Shown here one piece after another: positions 34,840 through 42,311 of a stretch of 64,000 bases of DNA. The notes under the pieces are model-generated. The model saw only the letters and a list, made by a program, of their open reading frames with translations. It was not told the origin of the DNA and did not search any database. The position numbers and the translations under genes were made by a program. This DNA is from Massilia sp. Root418. Its GTDB lineage: Bacteria; Pseudomonadota; Gammaproteobacteria; Burkholderiales; Burkholderiaceae_D. Location: contig NZ_LMEC01000001.1 of assembly GCF_001425265.1 (NCBI RefSeq), forward strand, positions 1,136,036 through 1,200,035, in the 5' to 3' direction. Within the stretch, counting starts at the first letter, position 1; each line of letters starts with the position of its first letter.

Positions 34840-35628
34840 TTACGGCGCCTTGCTCACGTCCACGCCGAACCATTTCACGGAGATGGCCTTCAGGCTGCCG
34901 TCCGCAGCCGCCTCGGCCAGCGCCTTGTCGAGCGCCGCCTTGAGCTGCGGATTGCCTTTCTTGAAGGCGGCCGCCACCTTCTCCACCTTGCCGACCTTGG
35001 CGCCGGCCTTGATCGGCAGGTCGGAAGTCTTCAGCAGGTAGGCCGTCATCAGGCTGTCGTTCAGGGCGGCGTCCACGCGGCCCACGGCCAGGTCGCGCAG
35101 GTTTTCCGGCGCGGCAGGGTAGCTGCGCACCTCGATGCCGGGCACGGCCTTGGCCTGCTGCTCGTACACGCTGCCCTGCCCCACGCCCAGGCGCTTGCCC
35201 TTCAGGTCGGCCAGGCTGGCGTACTGCGCCTTCTCGTCCTTGCGCACCACCAGCTGCGGCATCGAGTAACCATACGGCACGGAGAAGTCGAACGCCTGTT
35301 CGCGCTTGGGGTTCACCGTCACTTGGGACACGATCACGTCGTACTTGCCGGCCTGCAGCCCGGCCAGGATGCTGGCCCACTCGGAGGTGACGAATTCGGT
35401 CTTCACGCCCAGCTTGGCCGCCAGCAACTTGGCCACGTCCACGTCGAAGCCGGCCAGCTCGCCGCTCTTCTGGTCCTTGTAGTTAAACGGGGGATACGTG
35501 CCTTCCAGCGCCACTTTGATGGCGCCGCGCGCCTTGACGGTTTCCAGCAGGTCGGCCGCCTGCGCGGCGGCGCCGGCCAGCAGCAGCGCTGCGGCAGCCA
35601 GGGTCAAAGAGAATCGGGAAGCTCGCAT
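34840..35628 (-). CDS. Amino-acid ABC transporter substrate-binding protein
   Basis: This 262-residue SBP_bac_3 family protein has a Sec signal peptide (about 1-24, ending AQAA) and the family hallmarks GTYPPFNYKDQKSGELAGFDVDVAKLLA (written here only as a pattern: PPF-Y, GFD-D-A) and DVIVSQVTVNPKREQ. It binds amino acids (cystine or another polar amino acid is likely) for the permease downstream. ATG 35628 has AAGGA upstream and fits the signal peptide; the longer open frame is not supported. Confidence 0.92.
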   Translation of the reverse strand: MRASRFSLTLAAAALLLAGAAAQAADLLETVKARGAIKVALEGTYPPFNYKDQKSGELAGFDVDVAKLLAAKLGVKTEFVTSEWASILAGLQAGKYDVIVSQVTVNPKREQAFDFSVPYGYSMPQLVVRKDEKAQYASLADLKGKRLGVGQGSVYEQQAKAVPGIEVRSYPAAPENLRDLAVGRVDAALNDSLMTAYLLKTSDLPIKAGAKVGKVEKVAAAFKKGNPQLKAALDKALAEAAADGSLKAISVKWFGVDVSKAP

Positions 35629-35648
35629 GGTGTTCCTTGTTGTGTGGT

Positions 35649-36077
35649 TTAGTAGCGGCGGCGCTGGCCGCGTCCGAAATTGTGGCCCACCACCAGGGTG
35701 GAGGTGGCGATCAGGCTGCTCAAGCCCATGATCAGCTGGATCAGCTTGTCGTCCGGCAGCACCCACATCGATCCTTGCGGCGGCTCGGCCTGGGCAATGG
35801 CCACGATCAGCGGCGACACCCATTCGGCCTCGGCGTCCACGTCGAGGATGATGGCGCCGTCGGCGCTGGTCTGCATGTGGATGCTCCCGCCCGCGGCTAG
35901 CGTGAAGCACACCCCATAGCCGGTTTCATGGGCACCGATGTGTTCCTTCAGCGCCAGGTTGTGCTCCTCGATCCACAGCTCGACGTCGCTGGGGCTGTCG
36001 AGCGCGGTCCAGGGCACCGGGCGGAAGCGCGGCTTGGCGCCGCCTGGGTCTTGAAGCTGGTCTGCTGCGTCCTGCAT
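35649..36077 (-). CDS. Unrecognised 142-residue protein
   Basis: No family is recognised. The acidic 142-residue product starts at ATG 36077 with AGGAAA upstream. It contains a central mixed region (GYGVCFTLAAGGSIHMQTSAD, trimmed) and a hydrophobic helix near 113-132 (LIQLIMGLSSLIATSTLVVG), followed by a basic tail (RGQRRRY) that could be a single C-terminal TM anchor. It lies 20 bases upstream of the ABC binding-protein gene on the same strand, so it is possibly co-transcribed. Confidence 0.6.
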   Translation of the reverse strand: MQDAADQLQDPGGAKPRFRPVPWTALDSPSDVELWIEEHNLALKEHIGAHETGYGVCFTLAAGGSIHMQTSADGAIILDVDAEAEWVSPLIVAIAQAEPPQGSMWVLPDDKLIQLIMGLSSLIATSTLVVGHNFGRGQRRRY

Positions 36078-36136
36078 GGATTTCCTGTCGGTAAAACTAA
36101 TCGAATCCGGCAGTGTAACCCGATGGCGCTGAAACG

Positions 36137-36859
36137 TCAGCCTTTCCAGGTCCGCTTCAAGCCGGTGTCGGCGTGGATCCAGCCGCCCTGCGGGGTGTTG
36201 CGGTAGTAATAGCCGACCCCGCCCTGGCGGAAGCTGCGCACCAGGCCGCCCAGCACCTCGGCGTTCAGGTTGGCGATGCGGATGTCGGCCGCGCGGCCCA
36301 GGATGTGCAGCGACTGGCGCGCAGCGGGCACGCCCTGCTCGATCAGTTTCTTGTTCGAATTCGGCGTGCGGTAGCCGGACAGGATCTCGACCGGGCTCTC
36401 GATGCCGTAGCGCGCCACGAACGCCTGCGTGCCCCACAGCGTTTCCAGCAGTTTGGGATCGATGGGCGCGGTTTCCTTGCCGTTCACGTCGCGCAGCAGG
36501 TGGCACAGCTCCTGGTAAGCCGCATCGATCATCTCGCCATCCTTCCAGTACAGCAGGCGCGCCTTCTCGCCGCTGGCCGGGCGGGTGACGCTGATGGTGC
36601 GCGGCTTGAGCCAGAATTCCATGTCCAGCAGCTGGGCATCGAAAATGTCCGGCGGCGGATCCAGATCCGCCTGCGGCGCGGCCGAGGCCAGCTGCACGGC
36701 GGGCTGGGACAGCTGCGTCGGCTGGGCCGGCACACTGTGCGGCCTGGCCTTGGCCACCGCCTTGGCCGGCGCCGAAGCGCAGCCAAGCAGCGGCACGCCG
36801 ATGAAACTTGCGGCCGTCAGGCCGAATCCTGTCTGTAAAAAATCCCTGCGGGTAGCCAT
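36137..36859 (-). CDS. DUF882/YcbK-type Tat-exported cell-wall protein
   Basis: This 240-residue protein begins with a twin-arginine signal (TRRDFLQ) and also has a lipobox-like LLGC near residue 26. The C-terminal half is a peptidase M15-like domain of the YcbK/DUF882 family. It has EILSGYRTPNSNKKL, the metal-site pattern SLHILGRAADIR and GGWIHADTG, giving His, Asp and His ligands. Likely a periplasmic L,D- or D,D-type peptidoglycan peptidase; the exact reaction is not known for the family. No operon partner is certain. Confidence 0.85.
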   Translation of the reverse strand: MATRRDFLQTGFGLTAASFIGVPLLGCASAPAKAVAKARPHSVPAQPTQLSQPAVQLASAAPQADLDPPPDIFDAQLLDMEFWLKPRTISVTRPASGEKARLLYWKDGEMIDAAYQELCHLLRDVNGKETAPIDPKLLETLWGTQAFVARYGIESPVEILSGYRTPNSNKKLIEQGVPAARQSLHILGRAADIRIANLNAEVLGGLVRSFRQGGVGYYYRNTPQGGWIHADTGLKRTWKG

Positions 36860-36967
36860 AGCAATTCCAGTGTAACGATATTGATTACTATAGCGTATAG
36901 CAGGGGGAGTTGAGAAACCTCTTTAAGAGTGTGACGCATCTTTAAGAAAAAATTAAGCCGCCGCTGC

Positions 36968-36998
36968 GGCGGGTTACGCTGCGCTAACCCGCCCTACG
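36968..36998. repeat. Palindromic 31-bp element, copy 1
   Basis: GGCGGGTTA (36968-36976) and TAACCCGCC (36985-36993) form a 9-bp stem around an 8-base loop, followed by CTACG. The whole 31 bp is an exact reverse complement of 37065-37095. REP-like palindromes of this general type are widespread in proteobacterial intergenic regions. Between the two copies are two direct copies of ACGCCTTCGCA (37021-37031 and 37049-37059). Confidence 0.85.
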
Positions 36999-37046
36999 CA
37001 AGACGCCCCGCGGATGGGTCACGCCTTCGCAAACACCCCGGTTGGA

Positions 37047-37886
37047 TTACGCCTTCGCAGACTCCGTAGGGCGGGTTAGCGCAGCGTAACCCGCCAGCGC
37101 CGTCCGCGGCGCATCCAGCAAATACCCCTGCGCCAGCAGCACCTGCCCCGACGCCGCACCGATGCGCTGCAGCGCCAGCAAGGCCTCCTGCGTCTCCACC
37201 CGCTTGAACACCACGCGCGCGCCGGCCAGGCGGGCCTGTTCCAGCAAGCCCAGCACCGCGCCCTCGTCAACCCGGCTGCTAGCATCCAGCCGGATCACAT
37301 CCGGCCGCACCCGCTCCAGCAGATGCAAGCCCTCGCGCGGGCTGGCGGCGCTGACGGCAAAACGGAAGCCATTACGGCGGTAATTATCCGCCACATAATT
37401 GAGCAGCCAGCCCTGCTGCGCCGTCACCGGCGGCAGCAGCAGCACGATGCGCCCGATTGGCAAATCCAGCGCGTCCAGGATGCGCTGGAAGGCGTAGCCG
37501 TGGTTGCTGCTGACCGCGCTCAGCAGGCGGTCGTGCACGTTCAGGTACAGGTCGGCACTGCCGTTATCCTCCTGGCGGAAGAAGTTAATCGCGTGCAGCA
37601 TGCGGCACAGGCGGTCCAGTTCGATCGACTCGTCGTCGCTGGCGGCGTGGTCCAGCAGCTTCCACAGTGACAGGCCCTGGTCGGCGGCCGACACGCTGCG
37701 CGCCAGGCCCTCGTAGGCCACCACCCCGCCCTGCCCCAGTTCGCGCACCGGCTGGAAGGCGCTGGTCATGGTGCAGTTGAAGAAACGGCCCTGGGCGCGG
37801 CCCTCCGGGTCCAGCCAGATGCTGGTGGTGGTGCTGTCCTGGCCGGACAGGCGGGCCAGGTATTGCTTGAGTACGGGGTAAGTCAT
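37047..37886 (-). CDS. Degenerate EAL-domain protein
   Basis: This 279-residue protein is a stand-alone EAL-fold domain. The catalytic motif is eroded: EAL reads EGL in AYEGLARS, and the DDFG metal motif is missing (the aligned region reads RLDASSR). It is unlikely to hydrolyse c-di-GMP and may bind it or act by protein contact. ATG 37886 has GGAG six bases upstream. The last residues (about GYAALTRPTES) are encoded by copy 2 of the 31-bp palindromic element, so the native C-terminus has been replaced or extended. Confidence 0.85.
   Translation of the reverse strand: MTYPVLKQYLARLSGQDSTTTSIWLDPEGRAQGRFFNCTMTSAFQPVRELGQGGVVAYEGLARSVSAADQGLSLWKLLDHAASDDESIELDRLCRMLHAINFFRQEDNGSADLYLNVHDRLLSAVSSNHGYAFQRILDALDLPIGRIVLLLPPVTAQQGWLLNYVADNYRRNGFRFAVSAASPREGLHLLERVRPDVIRLDASSRVDEGAVLGLLEQARLAGARVVFKRVETQEALLALQRIGAASGQVLLAQGYLLDAPRTALAGYAALTRPTESAKA
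37065..37095. repeat. Palindromic 31-bp element, copy 2 (inverted, inside a gene)
   Basis: Exact reverse complement of 36968-36998, 66 bp away. It lies within the 3' end of the degenerate EAL gene and contributes part of its reading frame and, with the adjoining repeat, its stop codon. The pair could fold into a large cruciform or hairpin and might act as a bidirectional transcription stop. Confidence 0.85.
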
Positions 37887-38096
37887 TCGATGCTCCAGGC
37901 TGCTTGGTATAGGCCGCAGACTAGCCGAACGGGCACGCGGCCCGAACGAATCGTTTCGCCATTCCTTATTCGGATTTTGCATGATGCGTTGCGCACAAGC
38001 TGCGTATATGCATATGCCGAAACATTCGTTCCCGTCCCGGCGCCGGCCCCGTATCGTAAGCTCATCCGCAACCACCGCCCTCCAGGCGCCGCCGCC

Positions 38097-38951
38097 ATGT
38101 GCCAGCTACTCGGAATGAACAGCAGCAAACCCGCCGACCTGCGCTTCTCCTTCGCCGGCTTTGCCGAGCGCGGCGGCCGCACCGGCGAGCACCGCGACGG
38201 CTGGGGCATTGCCTTCCATACGGCGCGCGGCTGCCGCCTGTTCGCCGAACAGCGCGCCAGCATCGAGTCGCCGCTGGCCGAGCAGATCAAGCGCCGCCGC
38301 ATCAAGGCCAGCAATGTGGTGGCCCACATCCGCAAGGCCACGCAGGGCCGCGTGGCGCTGGAGAACAGCCATCCCTTCACCCGCGAACTGTGGGGCAGGA
38401 CCTGGTCCTTCGCGCACAACGGCGACCTGAAGGGCTTCTTCCCGGACGCCGGCGCCGGCGCCTTTGCGCCGGCCGGCGACACCGACAGCGAGCGCGCCTT
38501 CTGTCACCTGCTGTCCGGCCTGGCCGACCGCTTCCGGACGGCGCCCAGCCGGCGCGCGCTGTACGTGGCGGTGTCCGAGCTGAGCGCGGAGATCGCCGTG
38601 CACGGCACCTTCAACTTCTTGCTCTCCAACGGCGAAACCCTGTTCGCCCATTGCTCCACCCAGCTGCATTACGTGGCGCGCACCTGGCCGTTCTCGGTGG
38701 CCAGCCTGGTGGACTGCGAGCGCAGCATCGACTTCAGCAACCACAACGGCATCGACGACCGCATGGCGGTGATCGCCACCGAGCCGCTCACGTCCAATGA
38801 GCGCTGGGTGGCTTTCGTGCCGGGCGAGCTGAAGATGTTCGTCGATGGGAAGGTGCAGGACGGAGCGGCGCTCACTGCGCACGCCAGCCTGGGCCGGGAG
38901 CGCAGCGCCGGCCAGGCCGCTGTCCATGGCCAGCTCTGCGCAATGTGCTAG
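38097..38951 (+). CDS. Class II glutamine amidotransferase (YafJ-like)
   Basis: This 284-residue protein starts Met-Cys, so Cys2 is the N-terminal nucleophile of a class II (Ntn) glutaminase. Other family motifs are EHRDGWGIAFH, HIRKATQGRV, NSHPF and SFAHNGDLKGF. There is no synthase domain; it matches YafJ-type stand-alone proteins whose acceptor is unknown. The open frame extends upstream, but the catalytic requirement for Cys at position 2 fixes the start at 38097. It is divergent from the EAL gene. Confidence 0.92.
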   Translation: MCQLLGMNSSKPADLRFSFAGFAERGGRTGEHRDGWGIAFHTARGCRLFAEQRASIESPLAEQIKRRRIKASNVVAHIRKATQGRVALENSHPFTRELWGRTWSFAHNGDLKGFFPDAGAGAFAPAGDTDSERAFCHLLSGLADRFRTAPSRRALYVAVSELSAEIAVHGTFNFLLSNGETLFAHCSTQLHYVARTWPFSVASLVDCERSIDFSNHNGIDDRMAVIATEPLTSNERWVAFVPGELKMFVDGKVQDGAALTAHASLGRERSAGQAAVHGQLCAMC

Positions 38952-38984
38952 CGCGGCCGCAGGCGCGGCGAGGACGGCTGCGGC

Positions 38985-39512
38985 TCAGGCGGAATTGCAG
39001 TTGCAGAAGCGCTTGCGCTGGCTGCCGTCCGGGCCGGCGCTGCGGTCAAGCTGTTTCCAGAAGAAGATGGTGTCCACGCCGTACGGCGAGCGCACGTGGC
39101 CGGAACGGATATAGCCCTGGCTGGCGAAGAATTCCTCGCCGCTGGCCGTGCTGTGCAGCTGCAGCGCCTTCACGCCCCAGTTGCAGGCGGTTTCCTCCAC
39201 CTTGGCCAGCATGGCCTTGCCGGCGCCCTGGCCGCGCGCCTCGGGCAGCAGGTAGCACAGCGCCAGTTTGCCGGCGCCGGTGAGCAGCGCCACGCCGATC
39301 ACTTCGCCGTCCTTCAGCGCCACCACGGAATAATTTGTCGGGGATTCGAACCAGCTCGCCACGGTTTGCGGCGTCTTGTTGCCCAGCCATGCGCCCAGGA
39401 TGGCCGGATCGTTCTGATGGTCGCGCACGCAGCACTCGGTGATGGAGCGGCGCAGCACATTGCACGCCGCAGTAGCGTCATCCGGTGCAGCAATACGAAT
39501 TTCAAGACTCAT
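38985..39512 (-). CDS. GNAT-family N-acetyltransferase
   Basis: This 175-residue product has the GNAT fold. The N-terminus IRIAAPDDATAACNVLRRSI is typical, with VIGVALL (beta4), the acetyl-CoA loop LLPEARGQGAGKAML, and the C-terminal half GVKALQLHSTASGEEFFASQGY. The substrate is unknown. The tail carries a CNC motif (KRFCNCNSA) that is not part of the common fold. No ribosome site is strong; the ATG at 39512 fits the family start. Confidence 0.88.
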   Translation of the reverse strand: MSLEIRIAAPDDATAACNVLRRSITECCVRDHQNDPAILGAWLGNKTPQTVASWFESPTNYSVVALKDGEVIGVALLTGAGKLALCYLLPEARGQGAGKAMLAKVEETACNWGVKALQLHSTASGEEFFASQGYIRSGHVRSPYGVDTIFFWKQLDRSAGPDGSQRKRFCNCNSA

Positions 39513-39629
39513 GTGTGTTCAAAAATATTACCCGCCGCACGGCGTCACAGGCCGACTATACACCAGCGGAAAGAAACTCGTCGGGCCGCAGGACCGCCCC
39601 TATGAGGGCTACCCCGGTCTAAGCATATA

Positions 39630-39642
39630 ACGAAAAATTCGT
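39630..39642. promoter_or_regulatory. ACGAA-N3-TTCGT palindrome upstream of the sulfate-binding gene
   Basis: A perfect 5-bp inverted repeat with an AAA centre lies 57 bases before the sbp ATG, in an AT-rich stretch between the divergent GNAT and sbp genes. A loose -35/-10 pair (TTCGTA 39638-39643, TTATAG 39660-39665, 16-bp spacing) overlaps it. A sulfur regulator (CysB/Cbl type) is plausible from context only. Confidence 0.35.
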
Positions 39643-39698
39643 ATCTTTTCGGGCGCAAATTATAGACCATGCATATATGTTTTTTACGAGAGGCAAGA

Positions 39699-40736
39699 AT
39701 GTCTAAGAAAATTTCCGTATTAGGCGCAGGCAAGCTGCCGCGCCGCCTGTTCCTCGCCGCCGTGGTGGCAGCCGGCACGCTGCCGCTGGCCGGCAGCGCC
39801 TGGGCCGCCGATCCAGTGCTGCTCAACGTGTCCTACGACGTGATGCGCGAAGTGTTCAAGGACATCAACCCGGCCTTTATCGCCGACTACAAGGCCAAGA
39901 CCGGCGTATCCCTCACGGTGAACCAGTCGCACGGCGGCTCGTCCAAGCAGGCGCGCTCGGTGGCCGACGGCCTGGAAGCGTCCGTGGTGACCATGAACCA
40001 GGCCAACGACGTGGACCTGCTGGCCGACCGCGGCCTGGTGGCGGCGGACTGGAAAGCCAAGTTCCCGCACAATGCCGCGCCGTTCTACTCCACCGTGGTC
40101 TACCTGGTGCGCAAGGGTAACCCGAAGCAGATCAAGGACTGGGCCGACCTGGCCAAGCCGGACGTGAAGGTGGTGATCCCGAATCCGAAAACCTCCGGCA
40201 ACGGCCGCTACACCTACCTGGCCGCATGGGGCTCGGTGCTGAAAAAGGGCGGCAGCGAAGCCCAGGCGCGCGAGCTGGTGGGCAAGATCTTCAAGAACGT
40301 GCCCGTGATGGACACCGGCGGCCGCGCCGCCACCACCACCTTCACCCAGCGCCAGATCGGCGACGTACTGGTGACCTTCGAGAACGAAGTGCAGCTGGTG
40401 CGCAGCGAGTTCGGCGACAACTTCGAAGTGGTCTACCCCGCCGTCTCCATCCTGGCCGAGTCGCCGGTGGCGGTGGTGGACAAGGTGGTCGACAAGCGCG
40501 GCCTGCGCAAGGAAGCCACCGCCTACCTGAACTTCCTGTACTCGGACGCCGGCCAGGAAATCCTGGCCAAGCACTACCTGCGCCCGACCTCGGAAGCGGT
40601 GGCCAAGAAATACGCCGCGACCTTCAAGCCCATCACGCTGCTGAGCGTGGACACGGTGTTTGGCGGCTGGCGCGCCGCGCAGAAGAAGCACTTCGACGAC
40701 GGCGGCGAATTCGACAAGATCTACGCCACCAAATAA
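39699..40736 (+). CDS. sbp: Periplasmic sulfate-binding protein
   Basis: This 345-residue binding protein of the Sbp/CysP family has an export signal (about 1-37) containing a PRRLF twin-arginine-like start. Family motifs are LLNVSYDVMREVFKDIN, NQSHGGSSKQARSV, VVTMNQANDVDLLAD, NPKTSGNGRYTYLAAWG and ENEVQLVRSEFGD. It delivers sulfate (or thiosulfate) to a CysTWA transporter. No cysTWA genes follow; a terminator comes 20 bases after the stop, so the gene is monocistronic. ATG 39699 is preceded by GAGAGG. Confidence 0.94.
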   Translation: MSKKISVLGAGKLPRRLFLAAVVAAGTLPLAGSAWAADPVLLNVSYDVMREVFKDINPAFIADYKAKTGVSLTVNQSHGGSSKQARSVADGLEASVVTMNQANDVDLLADRGLVAADWKAKFPHNAAPFYSTVVYLVRKGNPKQIKDWADLAKPDVKVVIPNPKTSGNGRYTYLAAWGSVLKKGGSEAQARELVGKIFKNVPVMDTGGRAATTTFTQRQIGDVLVTFENEVQLVRSEFGDNFEVVYPAVSILAESPVAVVDKVVDKRGLRKEATAYLNFLYSDAGQEILAKHYLRPTSEAVAKKYAATFKPITLLSVDTVFGGWRAAQKKHFDDGGEFDKIYATK

Positions 40737-40756
40737 GCGCATCGTCCCCAAAGAAG

Positions 40757-40787
40757 GCCCCGCAGTTGCGCTGCGGGGCTTTTTTTT
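40757..40787 (+). terminator. Intrinsic terminator after sbp
   Basis: A perfect 9-bp GC-rich stem, GCCCCGCAG (40757-40765) with CTGCGGGGC (40771-40779), closes a 5-base loop and is followed directly by eight T residues. Textbook rho-independent terminator for the upstream gene. Confidence 0.96.
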
Positions 40788-40931
40788 CGTCCTGCAGGGG
40801 CGTGCGCCTCACATTCAATAGACGAGTTACCGGAATTCCTGTATTGTCGATTCTGGGGAAACGTTGCCGCATAGATAGTAAAATTCTATCCCGCCGTTCC
40901 CGCCCCAGACACCTCATTCCGAAGACAAAAA

Positions 40932-41807
40932 ATGATCAAGAAAACAGTAGCCGCCCTGCTGATGTCCTTGAGCGCCGCCGCTATGGCGTTGCCGCTCGGC
41001 TCGCAGTCCGTGCTGGTGGTCGAAGACGACACCGGCAAAATCCTGGTTGAAAAGAACGCCAACGCCGTGGTGCCCATCGCCTCGCTGACCAAGCTGATGA
41101 CCGCCATGGTGGTGCTGGACGCGAAACAGGACATGAACGAGGAAATCGAGATCGACCAGGTGGACGTCGATACGCTCAAGCACAGCACCTCGCGCGTGCC
41201 GGTGGGCGCCTCCATTTCGCGCGGCGACGTGCTGCAGCTGGCGCTGATGTCCTCGGACAACCGCGCCGCCGCCTCGCTGGGCCGCACCTACCCGGGCGGC
41301 ACGGCCGCCTTCAAGGCCGCCGTCAACGCTAAGATCCGCGCCCTGGGCCTGACCCAGACCGTGATCGAAGAGCCGACCGGCCTGTCGCCGAACAACAAGT
41401 CCACCGCCGCCGACCTGGTGAAGATGGCCGCCGCCGCCGCCAAGTACGAAGACATCCGCCGCATCACCACGGACAAGAAGGACATCATCACCATCAAGGG
41501 CCGCCAGGTGGAGTACCACAACACCAACCGCCTGGTGGGCGCCAAGGGCTGGGACATCGGCATGTCCAAGACCGGCTACACCGAGGAAGCGGGCCGCTGT
41601 CTGATCATGCGCATCAAATCGGCCGGCAAGAACGCCACCGTGGTGCTGCTCAACGCCAAGGCCAACTCGGCGCGCCTGATGGACGCCTTCAACATCCGCC
41701 GCTTCATCTCGGGCGCGGAAGAAGAAAGCAAGCCGCGCGTGATGCGCGCCTCCAGCCGCAAGAAGGCGCCCGCCGCCAAGAACCCGCGCCGCCGCCGCGC
41801 TTCCTGA
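40932..41807 (+). CDS. pbpG: PBP7-type D-alanyl-D-alanine endopeptidase
   Basis: This 291-residue periplasmic penicillin-binding protein of the low-mass S11 family has a signal peptide (about 1-19) and all three catalytic motifs: SLTK (Ser51, Lys54), SDN (108-110) and KTG (213-215). The E. coli homologue PbpG cleaves D-Ala-meso-DAP crosslinks. The C-terminus is a very basic tail (RKKAPAAKNPRRRRAS) in place of the amphipathic anchor of other family members. It follows the sbp terminator, so it has its own promoter. Confidence 0.92.
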   Translation: MIKKTVAALLMSLSAAAMALPLGSQSVLVVEDDTGKILVEKNANAVVPIASLTKLMTAMVVLDAKQDMNEEIEIDQVDVDTLKHSTSRVPVGASISRGDVLQLALMSSDNRAAASLGRTYPGGTAAFKAAVNAKIRALGLTQTVIEEPTGLSPNNKSTAADLVKMAAAAAKYEDIRRITTDKKDIITIKGRQVEYHNTNRLVGAKGWDIGMSKTGYTEEAGRCLIMRIKSAGKNATVVLLNAKANSARLMDAFNIRRFISGAEEESKPRVMRASSRKKAPAAKNPRRRRAS

Positions 41808-41846
41808 TACGCGGTCCCTGGTCCAAGGCCGGGGTGCGGGTGAAGC

Positions 41847-42311
41847 TCAGGGGATGTACGGCCCCTTGGTCTCGCCCCAGCCCCAGCGCGGCATCGGGGC
41901 CGCCTCCTCCACCGTGGCGCCGGGCTGCGAATTGATGACGGCCAGCCTGGAACCCCACTCCAGGTAGCCCACCAGCGCGGAACGGAATTCCGGGTCGTCC
42001 GGCATGTCCAGCTGGTCCGCCGTGTCGAGCAGCAGCGCCACCCAGGCGCGGCGCTGCTCCTGGTTCAAATGGCGGTTCAGGTGCTGGCGTATCATGTGCG
42101 CGTGCCCGCCGTGGCGCGCCGAATACTCGGCCGGTCCGCCCAGCACTTCGGCCAGGAAGGCCGCCACGTGCGCCGGATGGCCGCTGCCCATGTGCTGGAA
42201 CACTGGCGCCAGGACAGCGTCGTCCGCCACGCGCTGATAGAAGCGTTCCGTGAGGCGCTCCAGCGCCCCGATACCGCCCACCCACTCGTACAATGTTGGC
42301 AATGCTGTCAT
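41847..42311 (-). CDS. Group II truncated haemoglobin
   Basis: This 154-residue 2-on-2 globin starts LYEWVGGIGALERLTERFY, the N-terminal pattern of the trHbO-like group. It has the proximal-His region MIRQHLNRHL (His77 by alignment with Mtb trHbO) followed by QEQRRAWVALL. The C-terminal extension PMPRWGWGETKGPY is typical of proteobacterial group II members. Likely roles are O2 or NO handling, by family. The ATG overlaps the recD stop (ATGA on the minus strand), so it is translationally coupled to recombination genes, an unusual partner. Confidence 0.9.
   Translation of the reverse strand: MTALPTLYEWVGGIGALERLTERFYQRVADDAVLAPVFQHMGSGHPAHVAAFLAEVLGGPAEYSARHGGHAHMIRQHLNRHLNQEQRRAWVALLLDTADQLDMPDDPEFRSALVGYLEWGSRLAVINSQPGATVEEAAPMPRWGWGETKGPYIP

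Noticed and set aside
36968..37095. Phage attachment site or insertion-sequence ends
   Set aside because: The inverted copies flank only 66 bp of noncoding repeat with no transposase or integrase and no target duplication seen.
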